64,000 nucleotides of DNA from Cupriavidus taiwanensis LMG 19424 (GCF_000069785.1 NC_010529.1:186001-250000), one strand, 5' to 3'; positions 44,726 through 54,680 are shown, numbered from the stretch's first letter. Made by a program: numbers and translations. Notes: generated by a model not told the origin, from the sequence alone.

Positions 44726-45076
44726 TCACACGGCCCGTTGGTAATGTCGCGGCGGGTGCCGCTGGACGGCACTGATGTCGATGCCGTCCAGCAGCCAGTG
44801 AAGTTGCTCGACCGAGAGCGTCGCCACTGCCGCCCCACGCGGCCAAGCAAAACGGTCTGCCTCAAGTCGTTTCAAAAAGAGCCAATATCCGTTCCGGTCC
44901 CAGCCAAGCAGCTTGATCCTATCGGCTCGTCGATTGCGAAACACGTAGACCGCTTGTGCGAACGGATCGAGCCCCAGCGACTGCTCGACCAGCGCCGACA
45001 GACCATTGATACTCTTGCGGAAATCCACAGCTTCCCGGTGCAGGTAGACCTTCAGCCCTTCGTCGAAGCGGAACAT
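44726..45076 (-). CDS. tnpB: IS66 family accessory protein TnpB
   Basis: A 116-residue protein with the IS66 Orf2 signature: V-D-F-R-K-S-I-N-G-L, P-F-A-Q-A-V-Y-V-F-R-N-R-R and I-K-L-L-G-W-D-R-N-G-Y-W. The ATG overlaps the tnpA stop by one base. Intact, but useless without TnpC here. Confidence 0.9.
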   Translation of the reverse strand: MFRFDEGLKVYLHREAVDFRKSINGLSALVEQSLGLDPFAQAVYVFRNRRADRIKLLGWDRNGYWLFLKRLEADRFAWPRGAAVATLSVEQLHWLLDGIDISAVQRHPPRHYQRAV

Positions 45077-45534
45077 CAGCTCGCCCCCAACGCTTCGATC
45101 ATCGCCTTTACGAGTTCACCGTCACGCTCACCGCATGCGAGCTCAATCGCTACGCCGTTTGGCAACTTCGCACTCAGCAGCGCGACTGATCGCGACGGCT
45201 GAGGTTGCGGTTCAACTGCCACGGCCGTCGTGCGACGCGGCGCAGTGACCACAGCTTCGACTTCAGGGGATCGGATTCCCTGAACAACCGGCACGAACGC
45301 CGCCAGCGAACCGTGTTCCACTGCCCTCGATTCCCGATGCAGCCGAATCCATTTGCGCAGTTGATTGGCATTGACTTGAGCCTTGAGCGCCATGCCTGCC
45401 ACCGATGCGCCAGGCCGAAGACACAGCTCAATCAAACGCCGCTTGGCCACCGGCTCGTAATCGCGTTTCCCATTGCGCCGGACACGCACTACTCGCAGTG
45501 GAAAGCAGTCAACATCAATATCGTCAGTGATCAT
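45076..45534 (-). CDS. tnpA: IS66 family accessory protein TnpA
   Basis: A 152-residue protein from ATG 45534 with a helix-turn-helix region (G-A-S-V-A-G-M-A-L-K-A-Q-V-N-A-N-Q-L-R-K-W) of the IS66 Orf1/TnpA type and a C-terminal conserved block (A-I-E-L-A-C-G-E-R-D). It overlaps tnpB by one base. Intact. Confidence 0.82.
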   Translation of the reverse strand: MITDDIDVDCFPLRVVRVRRNGKRDYEPVAKRRLIELCLRPGASVAGMALKAQVNANQLRKWIRLHRESRAVEHGSLAAFVPVVQGIRSPEVEAVVTAPRRTTAVAVEPQPQPSRSVALLSAKLPNGVAIELACGERDGELVKAMIEALGAS

Positions 45535-45621
45535 GGTTTGCGTCCGCAAAGTGTTTGCGGACGCAAGCCTGCCAAGACTCACCCTACAAAACTAGGACGC
45601 CGTTTCTCGGTCGCTTACGTC

Positions 45622-47093
45622 ATCCCCTTATACGGAAGTAGGACCGTCTCCGCGGCGAGGCTTGGAGCTTGAAGTCCCGGGAATTTCGAGGTAAGGGGGT
45701 TGTTAACTTCGCCAGACTCGCGTTTACTCTCGGATTTTCGCGCAGCAATGAGCAACGAGTCGGGGGCATGGGTGGACGAGGAATTCGAGAGTCTGGATCT
45801 TGGTGATCCGGGGCGGGATCGGCGCGCCAAGGAGCTGCTCAAGCGGTTTGCGGCTCTGCCGACGGCGAGCATCCCCGGCGCATGCGATGACTGGTCGCAA
45901 ACCATCGCGGCATATCGGTTTCTCGGCAATGAGCAGATCGATTGGCGGGACGTAATGCAGCCGCATTGGGAGCGCACTGCAGCGAGGGCCGCGCAGTTTC
46001 CGGTGGTGCTGTGCATCGCTGATACAACCGAATTGAACTTTAATGGCCAGGAGATCGACGGGCTGGGTCCGTTGACCTATGAAGCCCAGCGGGGCATGTT
46101 TTTGCATCCGACCTACGCGGTGACGCCTGACCGCGAGCCGCTGGGGGTGATCGATGCCTGGATGTGGGCTCGGGAGCCCAAGGACGCCGATGGCAACCGG
46201 GGCGGGATCAAGGAAAGCGTACGCTGGATTGAAGGATATGAACGGGTTGCGGAGCAAGCCGCGCTATTGCCGCAGACACGGCTGGTGTATATGACAGACC
46301 GCGAGGGTGATATTGCCGAGTTGATGGCGCGCGCCCAGGAACTTGGCCAACCGGCCGACTGGTTGATCCGCAGCCAACACAACCGCAACCTGGCCGAGGG
46401 CGGCAAGTTGTGGGATAGCGTCGACGCCAGCCCGGTACTCGGGGAAATCACCTTTATCTTGCCAGGGCGAGCAGGCCAGAAGGCGCGCGAGGTCAAACAG
46501 GAACTACGCGCCCAGCGTATGAAGCTGCCGGGTCTGGTCGGAGCGGAGTTCACCTGTGTGGCGGCAAGGGAGATCGAAGCGCCCGCAGGCGTCAAGCCAG
46601 TGGTTTGGCGATTGGTGACGAACCGAGAAGCGCAGGACGCTGATGCGGTCAACAAACTTGTTGAATGGTATCGGGCAAGGTGGGAGATCGAGATGTTCTT
46701 CCATGTCCTGAAGACCGGCTGCAAGGTCGAGGCGCTACAGCTATCGCACATGGATCGTGTGGAGCGGGCCTTGGCGTTGTATATGGTGGTGGCATGGCGC
46801 ATTGCCCGCCTGATGCGGTTGGGCAGAACCTGTCCGGATCTGGATGCGTCGCTGTTCTTCGATGCCGACGAGATTCGGGGGGCATACGTGCTCTCCAAGA
46901 AAGCTCGCCCGAAGACACCGGTCACACTCAATCACATGATTCGGTTGGTTGCTTCCCTGGGCGGGTTCCTTGGGCGGAAGAACGATGGCGAGCCCGGCGC
47001 CAAGACGATCTGGATCGGCATGCAGCGAACCATGGACGCCGCGCTCACTATTCAAACACTGAGGGAAGAGTCATGACTTCCGTATAAGGAAAT
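45622..47093 (+). mobile_element. IS-C copy 3 (IS4 family), complete
   Basis: 1472 bases, same ends as the other copies. The left flank (GCTTACGTC) and right flank (GGGTCTTAACG) share no 9-bp duplication, so either they come from different insertions or one side was later deleted. The left edge is 3 bases from the IS66 terminus. Confidence 0.9.
45748..47076 (+). CDS. IS-C transposase (IS4 family), copy 3
   Basis: 442 residues, intact, from ATG 45748. It has Gly in L-G-D-P-G-R-D as in copy 1, but Y-M-T-D and L-N-H as in copies 2 and 4, a mosaic that fits recombination among copies. The catalytic signature is complete. Confidence 0.92.
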   Translation: MSNESGAWVDEEFESLDLGDPGRDRRAKELLKRFAALPTASIPGACDDWSQTIAAYRFLGNEQIDWRDVMQPHWERTAARAAQFPVVLCIADTTELNFNGQEIDGLGPLTYEAQRGMFLHPTYAVTPDREPLGVIDAWMWAREPKDADGNRGGIKESVRWIEGYERVAEQAALLPQTRLVYMTDREGDIAELMARAQELGQPADWLIRSQHNRNLAEGGKLWDSVDASPVLGEITFILPGRAGQKAREVKQELRAQRMKLPGLVGAEFTCVAAREIEAPAGVKPVVWRLVTNREAQDADAVNKLVEWYRARWEIEMFFHVLKTGCKVEALQLSHMDRVERALALYMVVAWRIARLMRLGRTCPDLDASLFFDADEIRGAYVLSKKARPKTPVTLNHMIRLVASLGGFLGRKNDGEPGAKTIWIGMQRTMDAALTIQTLREES

Positions 47094-47400
47094 GGGTCTT
47101 AACGGCGTCTTTTGTGAGGATTTACTTTGCTCGTTTGGCACATCGCTTGGATGGTGCACTTCCACGGGAATGGCCATTCAGTCCGAATTTATGGGCCAAC
47201 TGCGTGAGTGCGATCATTCCCAAATGGCCTATCAGGAATACGATTTTCTTCTACCATGGCGTACCCAGCTCAGCAACGAGAACACGCGATGTCATATTTC
47301 TCTTTTCGATGACCGTTGAACACCCAAGCTGCCACCGGGTCCGATGACAACGAGACCAAGACACTCTAATTTCTTGGATATCCCAAAAACAGGGCGACAT
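47094..47400. other. Gene remnants between IS-C copy 3 and the cation exporter gene
   Basis: 307 bases with short open frames on the plus strand but no start, motif or family I can support. It may be the 3' end of a gene cut by IS-C copy 3. Confidence 0.3.
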
Positions 47401-48336
47401 CTATTCTGCCTTGAGGGTTTTCGTAAAGTAAACCGGGTCGACGTGAGTCATAACGTTGAGTACGCGATGGTGCTCCATCGTGCGCCGCCGGGCATCGACG
47501 GCAATCGCATGGCCCTGTGCCACTGTCAGCGTGGCCTCGACTTCAAGATGGACATCAACGAGCACCTGGTCGCCCATCTTGCGGGTGCGCAGGTCGTGCA
47601 AGCCGAGCACGCCGGGCGTGCCCAGCATGGTGGCGCGAATGTCGGCGACGGTTACTTTGTCGGCGGCGCGGTCCATCAGGTCATTTAGAGCGTCCCAACT
47701 GAAGCGCAGTCCCATGCGCGCGACCATCAGCGCCACTACCATTGCCGCGATCGGGTCGAGGCTGTGATAGCCGAGCAGGTTGCCGGCGATGCCAAGCGCC
47801 ACCACCAACGATGAAGCCGCATCCGAGTGCGCATGCCAGGCATTGGCTACCAGCATGCTCGAACGGACCCGCCGCGCCACGGCCAGCATGTAGCGGAACA
47901 GCAACTCCTTGGATGCCAGCGCGACCACTGCCACCCAAAGTGCCATTGGCTGAACCGGCTGTGGCCCGGCGGGATGCTGCAGCTTGCCCAGTGCTGCCCA
48001 CAGCATGCCCGCCGCCGCCGTCAGCAGCAGCACACCCAGGACCAGCGACGCTGCTGTCTCGAACCGCAGGTGTCCATACTGGTGATCGGCATCCGGATCC
48101 TTGCTGCTTTGCGCTCCGGCGGCCAGTACGACAAAGTCTGAAAGTAGGTCGGACAGCGAATGTGCGGCGTCGGCAATCAGCGCCTGCGAGCCGGAGATGA
48201 TGCCGGCCGCCCCCTGGGCGATGGTCAGGCCGATATTGACCGCCACGCTGACAAGCGTGCTGCGCCAACCGGCGCTGTAACGCGCCTGTGCGTCAGTCGG
48301 CCTTCTGGCGTCGTTTTCGGGTAGTTCGGGACGCAT
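47401..48336 (-). CDS. Cation diffusion facilitator (CDF) metal exporter
   Basis: A 311-residue inner-membrane protein with about six membrane segments. The zinc-site pair of CDF proteins is visible: D56-A-A-H-S-L-S-D63 in helix 2 and H168-A-H-S-D172 in helix 5. The cytoplasmic C-terminal domain (about 215-300) has the V-x-D-I-R and H-D-L-R-T-R-K-M-G-D-Q-V-L-V-D-V-H-L pattern of the CDF regulatory domain. It exports divalent metals such as Zn, Fe, Co or Mn by proton exchange; the exact metal cannot be told. Frame and length are normal. Flanks on both sides are IS debris. Confidence 0.9.
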   Translation of the reverse strand: MRPELPENDARRPTDAQARYSAGWRSTLVSVAVNIGLTIAQGAAGIISGSQALIADAAHSLSDLLSDFVVLAAGAQSSKDPDADHQYGHLRFETAASLVLGVLLLTAAAGMLWAALGKLQHPAGPQPVQPMALWVAVVALASKELLFRYMLAVARRVRSSMLVANAWHAHSDAASSLVVALGIAGNLLGYHSLDPIAAMVVALMVARMGLRFSWDALNDLMDRAADKVTVADIRATMLGTPGVLGLHDLRTRKMGDQVLVDVHLEVEATLTVAQGHAIAVDARRRTMEHHRVLNVMTHVDPVYFTKTLKAE

Positions 48337-49155
48337 CTGGTGAATTTCGATTTGGTCCTGGAACTATAGCTCAAAGCGACAGGAAGTAGATCATCACGTA
48401 TTTGTGGTGACGAAAAAAGTCCTGCATTGGCTGGGCTACACCTCTGCTTTTAAAAGATTGATCCTTGAAGCGATTTCCCAATTCTAGTCTTTTCCCTTTA
48501 AGGCTTCTTTGACCACGCGAAAACACCGAGCAGCACAAGCAAAGAAAATGCGAATCAGTACACCATCCACAAGCGCGAAGGATCTCCTGCCTGGTGCGGG
48601 AGGTGGGTCAAAAGCAAGCCGATCAGCCAGACAAGCCTCCACGCAGACAACAAACCTGTCGCCGTAAGCTGCGTCCGCGGTCGCGATAGATTGTCATACT
48701 TCCACTTGATTGGCTTGAAGTCATCCCGGAATGTGATTGGCGACAACGTTAGTCAAGAACGCAGCGAACTGATCGCTGGTAGGGACTGTCAGAAAATTTC
48801 TGTTTAGGGCATAACATGTCGCCAAGTAGCACTCAATGAGTGCGCAACACCGCAGCGTATCTGTCGCATCCACTGCGTTGTCCGTTCTTGCCAAGGCTCT
48901 GACCTGATCAACAATGTTGAAGAAGAGAGTTAGCTCCTGCAGTTGGAAGCCGACTGTGCATAGAGCGTCATCCGGATACAGGCGAATCGTGAACCTGTAG
49001 GGACGATAATGAATCTCTTTCAAGGTGTTCGGCGGGATTGAAATTGACCTGGGCCAAATCTAATTCAAATTATCGAGTCGGTCCATTTTTTCTGCACTAA
49101 AATGATACCAGACGTCAGCGCTTTGCAACGCTGGAGGTTACCACCCACTCAAGGC
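48337..49155. other. Degraded region with an IS256 end remnant
   Basis: 819 bases without an intact gene. A minus-strand open stretch from 49023 (K-E-I-H-Y-R-P-Y-R-F-T-I-R-L-Y-P-D-D) reads like part of a real protein but is interrupted at the IS256 remnant (48782-48827). Another short minus-strand frame lies at 48555-48746. Neither is recognised. The right edge meets IS-C copy 4. Confidence 0.35.
48782..48827 (+). repeat. Solo IS256 left-end remnant
   Basis: GGGACTGTCAG followed by TTTAGGGCATAACATGTCGC and AAG matches the first 46 bases of the IS256 element at 15032 with a few changes. No transposase sequence follows, so it is a truncated end. Confidence 0.75.
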
Positions 49156-50627
49156 ATCCCCTTATACGGAAGTAGGACCGTCTCCGCGGCGAGGCTTGGA
49201 GCTTGAAGTCCCGGGAATTTCGAGGTAAGGGGGTTGTTAACTTCGCCAGACTCGCGTTTACTCTCGGATTTTCGCGCAGCAATGAGCAACGAGTCGGGGG
49301 CATGGGTGGACGAGGAATTCGAGAGTCTGGATCTTGGTGATCCGCGGCGGGATCGGCGCGCCAAGGAGCTGCTCAAGCGGTTTGCGGCTCTGCCGACGGC
49401 GAGCATCCCCGGCGCATGCGATGACTGGTCGCAAACCATCGCGGCATATCGGTTTCTCGGCAATGAGCAGATCGATTGGCGGGACGTAATGCAGCCGCAT
49501 TGGGAGCGCACTGCAGCGAGGGCCGCGCAGTTTCCGGTGGTGCTGTGCATCGCTGATACAACCGAATTGAACTTTAATGGCCAGGAGATCGACGGGCTGG
49601 GTCCGTTGACCTATGAAGCCCAGCGGGGCATGTTTTTGCATCCGACCTACGCGGTGACGCCTGACCGCGAGCCGCTGGGGGTGATCGATGCCTGGATGTG
49701 GGCTCGGGAGCCCAAGGACGCCGATGGCAACCGGGGCGGGATCAAGGAAAGCGTACGCTGGATTGAAGGATATGAACGGGTTGCGGAGCAAGCCGCGCTA
49801 TTGCCGCAGACACGGCTGGTGTATATGACAGACCGCGAGGGTGATATTGCCGAGTTGATGGCGCGCGCCCAGGAACTTGGCCAACCGGCCGACTGGTTGA
49901 TCCGCAGCCAACACAACCGCAACCTGGCCGAGGGCGGCAAGTTGTGGGATAGCGTCGACGCCAGCCCGGTACTCGGGGAAATCACCTTTATCTTGCCAGG
50001 GCGAGCAGGCCAGAAGGCGCGCGAGGTCAAACAGGAACTACGCGCCCAGCGTATGAAGCTGCCGGGTCTGGTCGGAGCGGAGTTCACCTGTGTGGCGGCA
50101 AGGGAGATCGAAGCGCCCGCAGGCGTCAAGCCAGTGGTTTGGCGATTGGTGACGAACCGAGAAGCGCAGGACGCTGATGCGGTCAACGAACTTGTTGAAT
50201 GGTATCGGGCAAGGTGGGAGATCGAGATGTTCTTCCATGTCCTGAAGACCGGCTGCAAGGTCGAGGCGCTACAGCTATCGCACATGGATCGTGTGGAGCG
50301 GGCCTTGGCGTTGTATATGGTGGTGGCATGGCGCATTGCCCGCCTGATGCGGTTGGGCAGAACCTGTCCGGATCTGGATGCGTCGCTGTTCTTCGATGCC
50401 GACGAGATTCGGGGGGCATACGTGCTCTCCAAGAAAGCTCGCCCGAAGACACCGGTCACACTCAATCACATGATTCGGTTGGTTGCTTCCCTGGGCGGGT
50501 TCCTTGGGCGGAAGAACGATGGCGAGCCCGGCGCCAAGACGATCTGGATCGGCATGCAGCGAACCATGGACGCCGCGCTCACTATTCAAACACTGAGGGA
50601 AGAGTCATGACTTCCGTATAAGGAAAT
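49156..50627 (+). mobile_element. IS-C copy 4 (IS4 family), complete
   Basis: 1472 bases. The right flank is GCGTTCAAC (50628-50636) and the left ends CACTCAAGGC. The 9-mer GCGTTCAAC is absent on the left but present, inverted, beside copy 1 at 18282-18290. Copies 1 and 4 are in opposite orientation, so recombination between them inverts the segment between. Confidence 0.92.
49282..50610 (+). CDS. IS-C transposase (IS4 family), copy 4
   Basis: 442 residues, intact, from ATG 49282. It has L-G-D-P-R-R-D as in copy 2 and a unique Glu in A-V-N-E-L-V-E-W where the others have Lys. The catalytic signature is complete. Confidence 0.92.
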   Translation: MSNESGAWVDEEFESLDLGDPRRDRRAKELLKRFAALPTASIPGACDDWSQTIAAYRFLGNEQIDWRDVMQPHWERTAARAAQFPVVLCIADTTELNFNGQEIDGLGPLTYEAQRGMFLHPTYAVTPDREPLGVIDAWMWAREPKDADGNRGGIKESVRWIEGYERVAEQAALLPQTRLVYMTDREGDIAELMARAQELGQPADWLIRSQHNRNLAEGGKLWDSVDASPVLGEITFILPGRAGQKAREVKQELRAQRMKLPGLVGAEFTCVAAREIEAPAGVKPVVWRLVTNREAQDADAVNELVEWYRARWEIEMFFHVLKTGCKVEALQLSHMDRVERALALYMVVAWRIARLMRLGRTCPDLDASLFFDADEIRGAYVLSKKARPKTPVTLNHMIRLVASLGGFLGRKNDGEPGAKTIWIGMQRTMDAALTIQTLREES

Positions 50628-50665
50628 GCGTTCAACATCCCGGGCGTCAAGGGCTTGGCAGTGAT
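50628..50665 (+). pseudogene. Lipoprotein hydrolase, continuation beyond IS-C copy 4
   Basis: Directly after IS-C copy 4 the plus strand reads A-F-N-I-P-G-V-K-G-L-A-V. It begins inside the 9-bp target duplication and continues the minus-strand hydrolase pseudogene that ends V-V-G-A-F-N at 18282. In the family this stretch lies just after the nucleophile motif and reads like N-x-P-x-V-K-G. Similarity fades after about 50665, where HesB-type sequence on the other strand takes over. Confidence 0.65.
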
Positions 50666-50689
50666 GCTCGGCCGCACAGCAGTCTTTGC

Positions 50690-50976
50690 GAAAGTTAGAC
50701 CAGTCCGAGTCGGCGAGTCGACGAAATCTAATGTCACGCCATCCAATAGAAGACGGCTTTCGGCCGGCAAGAAAAGGCGAACACCTTTGATATCCATCTC
50801 TTCGTCGCCTACGTGTGGCTCGGCCTCAGCGCTGAATTCTGCATCATGTTCAGAGCACGCGCCAACGCTAACGCACAGCCGAAAGCCAGCACCAAGTGGC
50901 ACGCCGGAAAAACGCACCACACAACGCATGAATTCAGCCGCGGTAGCCGTAACAGTTAGGTTAGGTTAGGTAGCAT
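50690..50976 (-). pseudogene. HesB/IscA-type iron-sulfur protein, 5' repeat slip and lost C-terminus
   Basis: On the minus strand T-V-T-A-T-A-A-E-F, V-R-F-S-G-V-P-L-G-A-G-F-R-L, A-C-S, L-F-L-P-A-E-S-R-L-L-L-D-G-V and D-F-V-D-S-P match the HesB/IscA fold of iron-sulfur carriers. The likely ATG is at 50976, but three CCTAA units (50956-50970) put it out of frame; with two units the reading would be M-L-P-N-L-T-V-T. Only the first of the usual conserved cysteines is left, because the C-terminal C-x-C end is replaced by hydrolase sequence. Confidence 0.62.
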
Positions 50977-51201
50977 GGTATTGATTCCCACAATATGATA
51001 TTTGCCGACATTGCGCTGCCCAAAGTTGGCCGCAAGATCTTGCATACAAGCCAATACACCCTGCTTATGCTTTAGGCTCAAGCTGCATCTGTTTGACCTC
51101 GGACATGATGTTCTTTATGGCCTCAGCCTAGTGAAGGCCCTCAAATGCGAAATCCATGCCACCGCTTAAAATGGGTTCTTCGAAGAATTCCGTGGGCCTA
51201 A

Positions 51202-52528
51202 CAGGCTGCTGAAGTACTCATCGCGCTAGCGATGAGTTTTTCCCCGCAAGGCGGGGAGCGCTGTTTTTCACAATCCGGAAGCCGGACGTCACTGCCTCGG
51301 CTTTTTCCGCGTTTTGGCGCCCATTCCGGCCTCATTAGCGCGATTACTGCAACTGCGGACGGATTTGTCCCAGCGAGCGCATGCGCACGAGGTGGTAGGC
51401 GGCCATGCTCAGCACAAACATCTGATCGACTTTCTTCAGACCGCGCACCATCACCTGACGCATGCGCCCCACGGTCTTGACCCACCCGAAGCCCTGTTCG
51501 ATCAGCTTGCGCTTTTGTTGCGAGACGGCATAACCGGCGCTGGAAGCAATGGCATCAGCAACGGCCGAGCGACGACCCGATGTGTTCTGCGCCACGTGGG
51601 GCGTCACCTTCATTTCCAGGCAGGCCTCAATGAACTCGTGCGCGTCATAGCCCTTGTCCGCGCCCACGGTGACTTCCACATTCAGGTCTTCAATCACCTG
51701 CCTGGCATCGTTAAGCATGACCTTTGCGGCCTCCCGCTCGGCGTGTCCGTCCGCCTTGGTCACCATGGCGCTAACCACCAGGCCATGGCGGTTGTCGCTC
51801 AGGGTATGACCCATGTAGCGCAGCTCACTGGATGTCTTGCCCTTGCGGTAGAGCTTGGCATCGGGATCGGTCTTGGATTCGTGTGTCTCGTTGCTGCGCT
51901 TGCGACCTTTGAAGTTGCCGCCGGCGTCATCGTCTTGGTCGTCGCCATCCTTGCGCACGAAGCTCTTGTGGCCTGCCCACGCCTGTATCAGCGTGCCGTC
52001 CACGCTGAAGTGCTCACCCGACAGCCAGTTCTTCTTCTGCGCGATGGCCAGCACCTCGTTGAAAAACTGGATCACCGCATCATGCTTGATCAGTCGCTCG
52101 CGGTTCTTGGTGAAGACCGTGGGCACCCAAACTGAGTCGTCCATCGACAGCCCGATGAACCAGCGAAACAGCAGGTTGTATTGCGTCTGCTCCATGAGCT
52201 GGCGCTCAGAGCGAATGCTGTAGAGCACCTGCAGCAGCATGGCCCGCAGCAACTTCTCCGGCGCGATACTGGGGCGGCCACCCTTGATATCGGCCTCGTA
52301 CATCTGCGCGAACAGCCGGTCCATCTTCACCAGCGCCTGGTTGGCCATAGTCCGGATCGAGCGCAGCGGATGGGACTGCGGCACGAAATCCTCCAGCCTC
52401 CGCATAGTGAACAAGCTTTCCGTGAAGGTATCTGCGCCGCGCATGAATGTGGGATTGGATGGGATCCTCAAAGCAACGCTTCAGCCAGTCGTCGCGCTGA
52501 CGTCCGCTGGAGGTATTTCAGCGGCCTG
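51202..52528 (-). mobile_element. IS-A copy 4 (IS5-family), CTAA target duplication
   Basis: 1327 bases with direct 4-bp repeats CTAA at 51198-51201 and 52529-52532. This is the cleanest copy and shows that IS-A targets and duplicates CTAA, as IS5-type elements favouring YTAR do. It cut into an older IS4-family relic on its right. Confidence 0.92.
51344..52444 (-). CDS. IS-A transposase (IS5 family), copy 4
   Basis: 366 residues, intact, with G-G-N-F-K-G like copy 3 and A-V-A-D-A-I like copy 2. With intact ends and a perfect target duplication this is the best candidate for a currently active copy. Confidence 0.92.
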   Translation of the reverse strand: MRGADTFTESLFTMRRLEDFVPQSHPLRSIRTMANQALVKMDRLFAQMYEADIKGGRPSIAPEKLLRAMLLQVLYSIRSERQLMEQTQYNLLFRWFIGLSMDDSVWVPTVFTKNRERLIKHDAVIQFFNEVLAIAQKKNWLSGEHFSVDGTLIQAWAGHKSFVRKDGDDQDDDAGGNFKGRKRSNETHESKTDPDAKLYRKGKTSSELRYMGHTLSDNRHGLVVSAMVTKADGHAEREAAKVMLNDARQVIEDLNVEVTVGADKGYDAHEFIEACLEMKVTPHVAQNTSGRRSAVADAIASSAGYAVSQQKRKLIEQGFGWVKTVGRMRQVMVRGLKKVDQMFVLSMAAYHLVRMRSLGQIRPQLQ

Positions 52529-52574
52529 CTAAGTTGCCACATTCGGTAAGCTACTGCCTCCTTCGTTGGCACAG

Positions 52575-52733
52575 GGCTCAAAATTGCTGTGTTACTTGGT
52601 CCCACAGCTTGCCGCCGCCAGGCAAGGTGTTGTGATTGTGCTGCGAGCGCAATAGCCAATCCGCCGGGTGGCCCAACTCCCTTGCTTTGACCATCAGCGC
52701 CCATGATGTCCGATTCCAGTGAGCTACATAGAT
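52575..52733 (-). pseudogene. Relic of an IS4-family transposase, middle part
   Basis: Minus-strand sequence homologous to, but clearly diverged from, the part of the IS-C transposase gene around W-D-S-V. It is separated from the rest of the same relic (54681-55199) by the IS21 element. Its downstream half is missing beyond IS-A copy 4. Confidence 0.65.
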
Positions 52734-52804
52734 GTCAACGCCGATTTAAATTTGACCCACTTTGGCAAGAATCGCCGAAGTAAAACTGACCCACCTGGCT
52801 CCCG

Positions 52805-53575
<771 letters not shown>

Positions 53576-53589
53576 CTAGTGCTGCAGGT

Positions 53590-54619
53590 TCATGCCGCCA
53601 CCTCCAGCAGGCTGTCATACACGGCCAGCGGATGCTGCAGGCTCTCGCGCGGGATGGGGCGCATGGGCCTGCGTACAGGCAGCGGTCTGCCCGCCTGCGG
53701 TAGCGGCAGCAAGGCCTCTTGCTCGACGGCAAGGCGCACCACGGGGCGCTCGCCAGTGGTGGCATGAACCCGTATGTTGGCCACCTCCGTCAGCCAGCGG
53801 CCAATGTACTGGTTGGCGGCCTCGACATCCAGCTTCAGCCCGGCTTGTTTGAGCGTGGCGGCCAGCGGCACGACAAAGCTCTCCTTGAGATAGCGATTGA
53901 AGCGCTCGACCTTGCCCTTGGTCTTGGCGCGATAGGGACGGCATACCTTCAGTTCGAAGCCATACCGCTCGGCCTGCGCCAACAGTTCCCGGTCCCAGCG
54001 ATGGCGGCCATCGCCGTGCGCGTCGCGCTCGACGACCACCGACTTGGCGTTGTCGAACAGGATGTGCTCGGGCACGCCGCCGAAGAAAGCCAGCGCCTCT
54101 TCCAGACAGGTGCATAGCGTGGCGGTGTCCTCGCCGGCCGTGAAACGCACGAAGCTCGCGCGGCTGTAGCCCAGCGTCGCCACCAGTGCCAGCAGTGGCT
54201 CGCGCCCGCGCCGAATGACTGTGAAGTCGGCCTGCATTTGCTTGCCAGGGGCCGTCTCGAAGCGCACCAGCGGCTCGGGCTCGGCGCTCTTATGCGGCGC
54301 CAGAAACACCTCGAGCTGGCTGACGCCACCGTCGTAGCCGCGTTCGCGCAACTCGCGTAGCAGCACGGTCGCCGGAATCCAGCGCGGGCGTGCCGCTTCG
54401 ATGCGCTCCAGCAAATAGCCGTGGTGCGGCGCAAGCTTCGTTGCCCTGAGCTCACGCGGCCTGTACCGACCCGCGTGTTCGTGGCCCAAATAGCGCCGCA
54501 CCGTGTTGCGCGACAGACCCGTCTGCCGGTGCTATCTCCCTCACCCCCGCACCTCGTTTCGCCAATACCCTGATTTCCACTGCTTGCTCCTGTGTCAGCA
54601 TCGGCGGCAAATCCGCCAT
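53590..54619 (-). pseudogene. istA: IS21 transposase istA, single frameshift near its start
   Basis: From ATG 54619 the protein reads M-A-D-L-P-P-M-L-T-Q-E-Q and K-R-G-A-G-V-R-E-I-A, then one extra C near 54530 shifts the frame. The natural continuation R-Q-T-G-L-S-R-N-T-V-R-R-Y is in the next frame and stays open to 53590. The rve catalytic region (M-Q-A-D-F-T-V-I, L-F-D-N-A-K-S, G-K-V-E-R-F-N-R-Y) is intact. Translation could restart after the shift, but the helix-turn-helix would be lost. Confidence 0.8.
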
Positions 54620-54680
54620 CCTCCACCAGGTGGGTCAGTTTTACTTCGGCGGGGTGGGTCAGTTTTACATCGGCGCTAAC

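Larger units (their letters stand above)
44320..45618 (-). mobile_element. IS66-family element, partial (tnpA, tnpB, truncated tnpC)
   Basis: The right end is intact, reading inward GTAAGCGACCGAGAAAC, the typical IS66 terminus. tnpA, tnpB and the start of tnpC follow leftward; tnpC is cut by the broken edge of IS-A copy 3. IS-C copy 3 begins 3 bases beyond the intact end. Confidence 0.82.
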
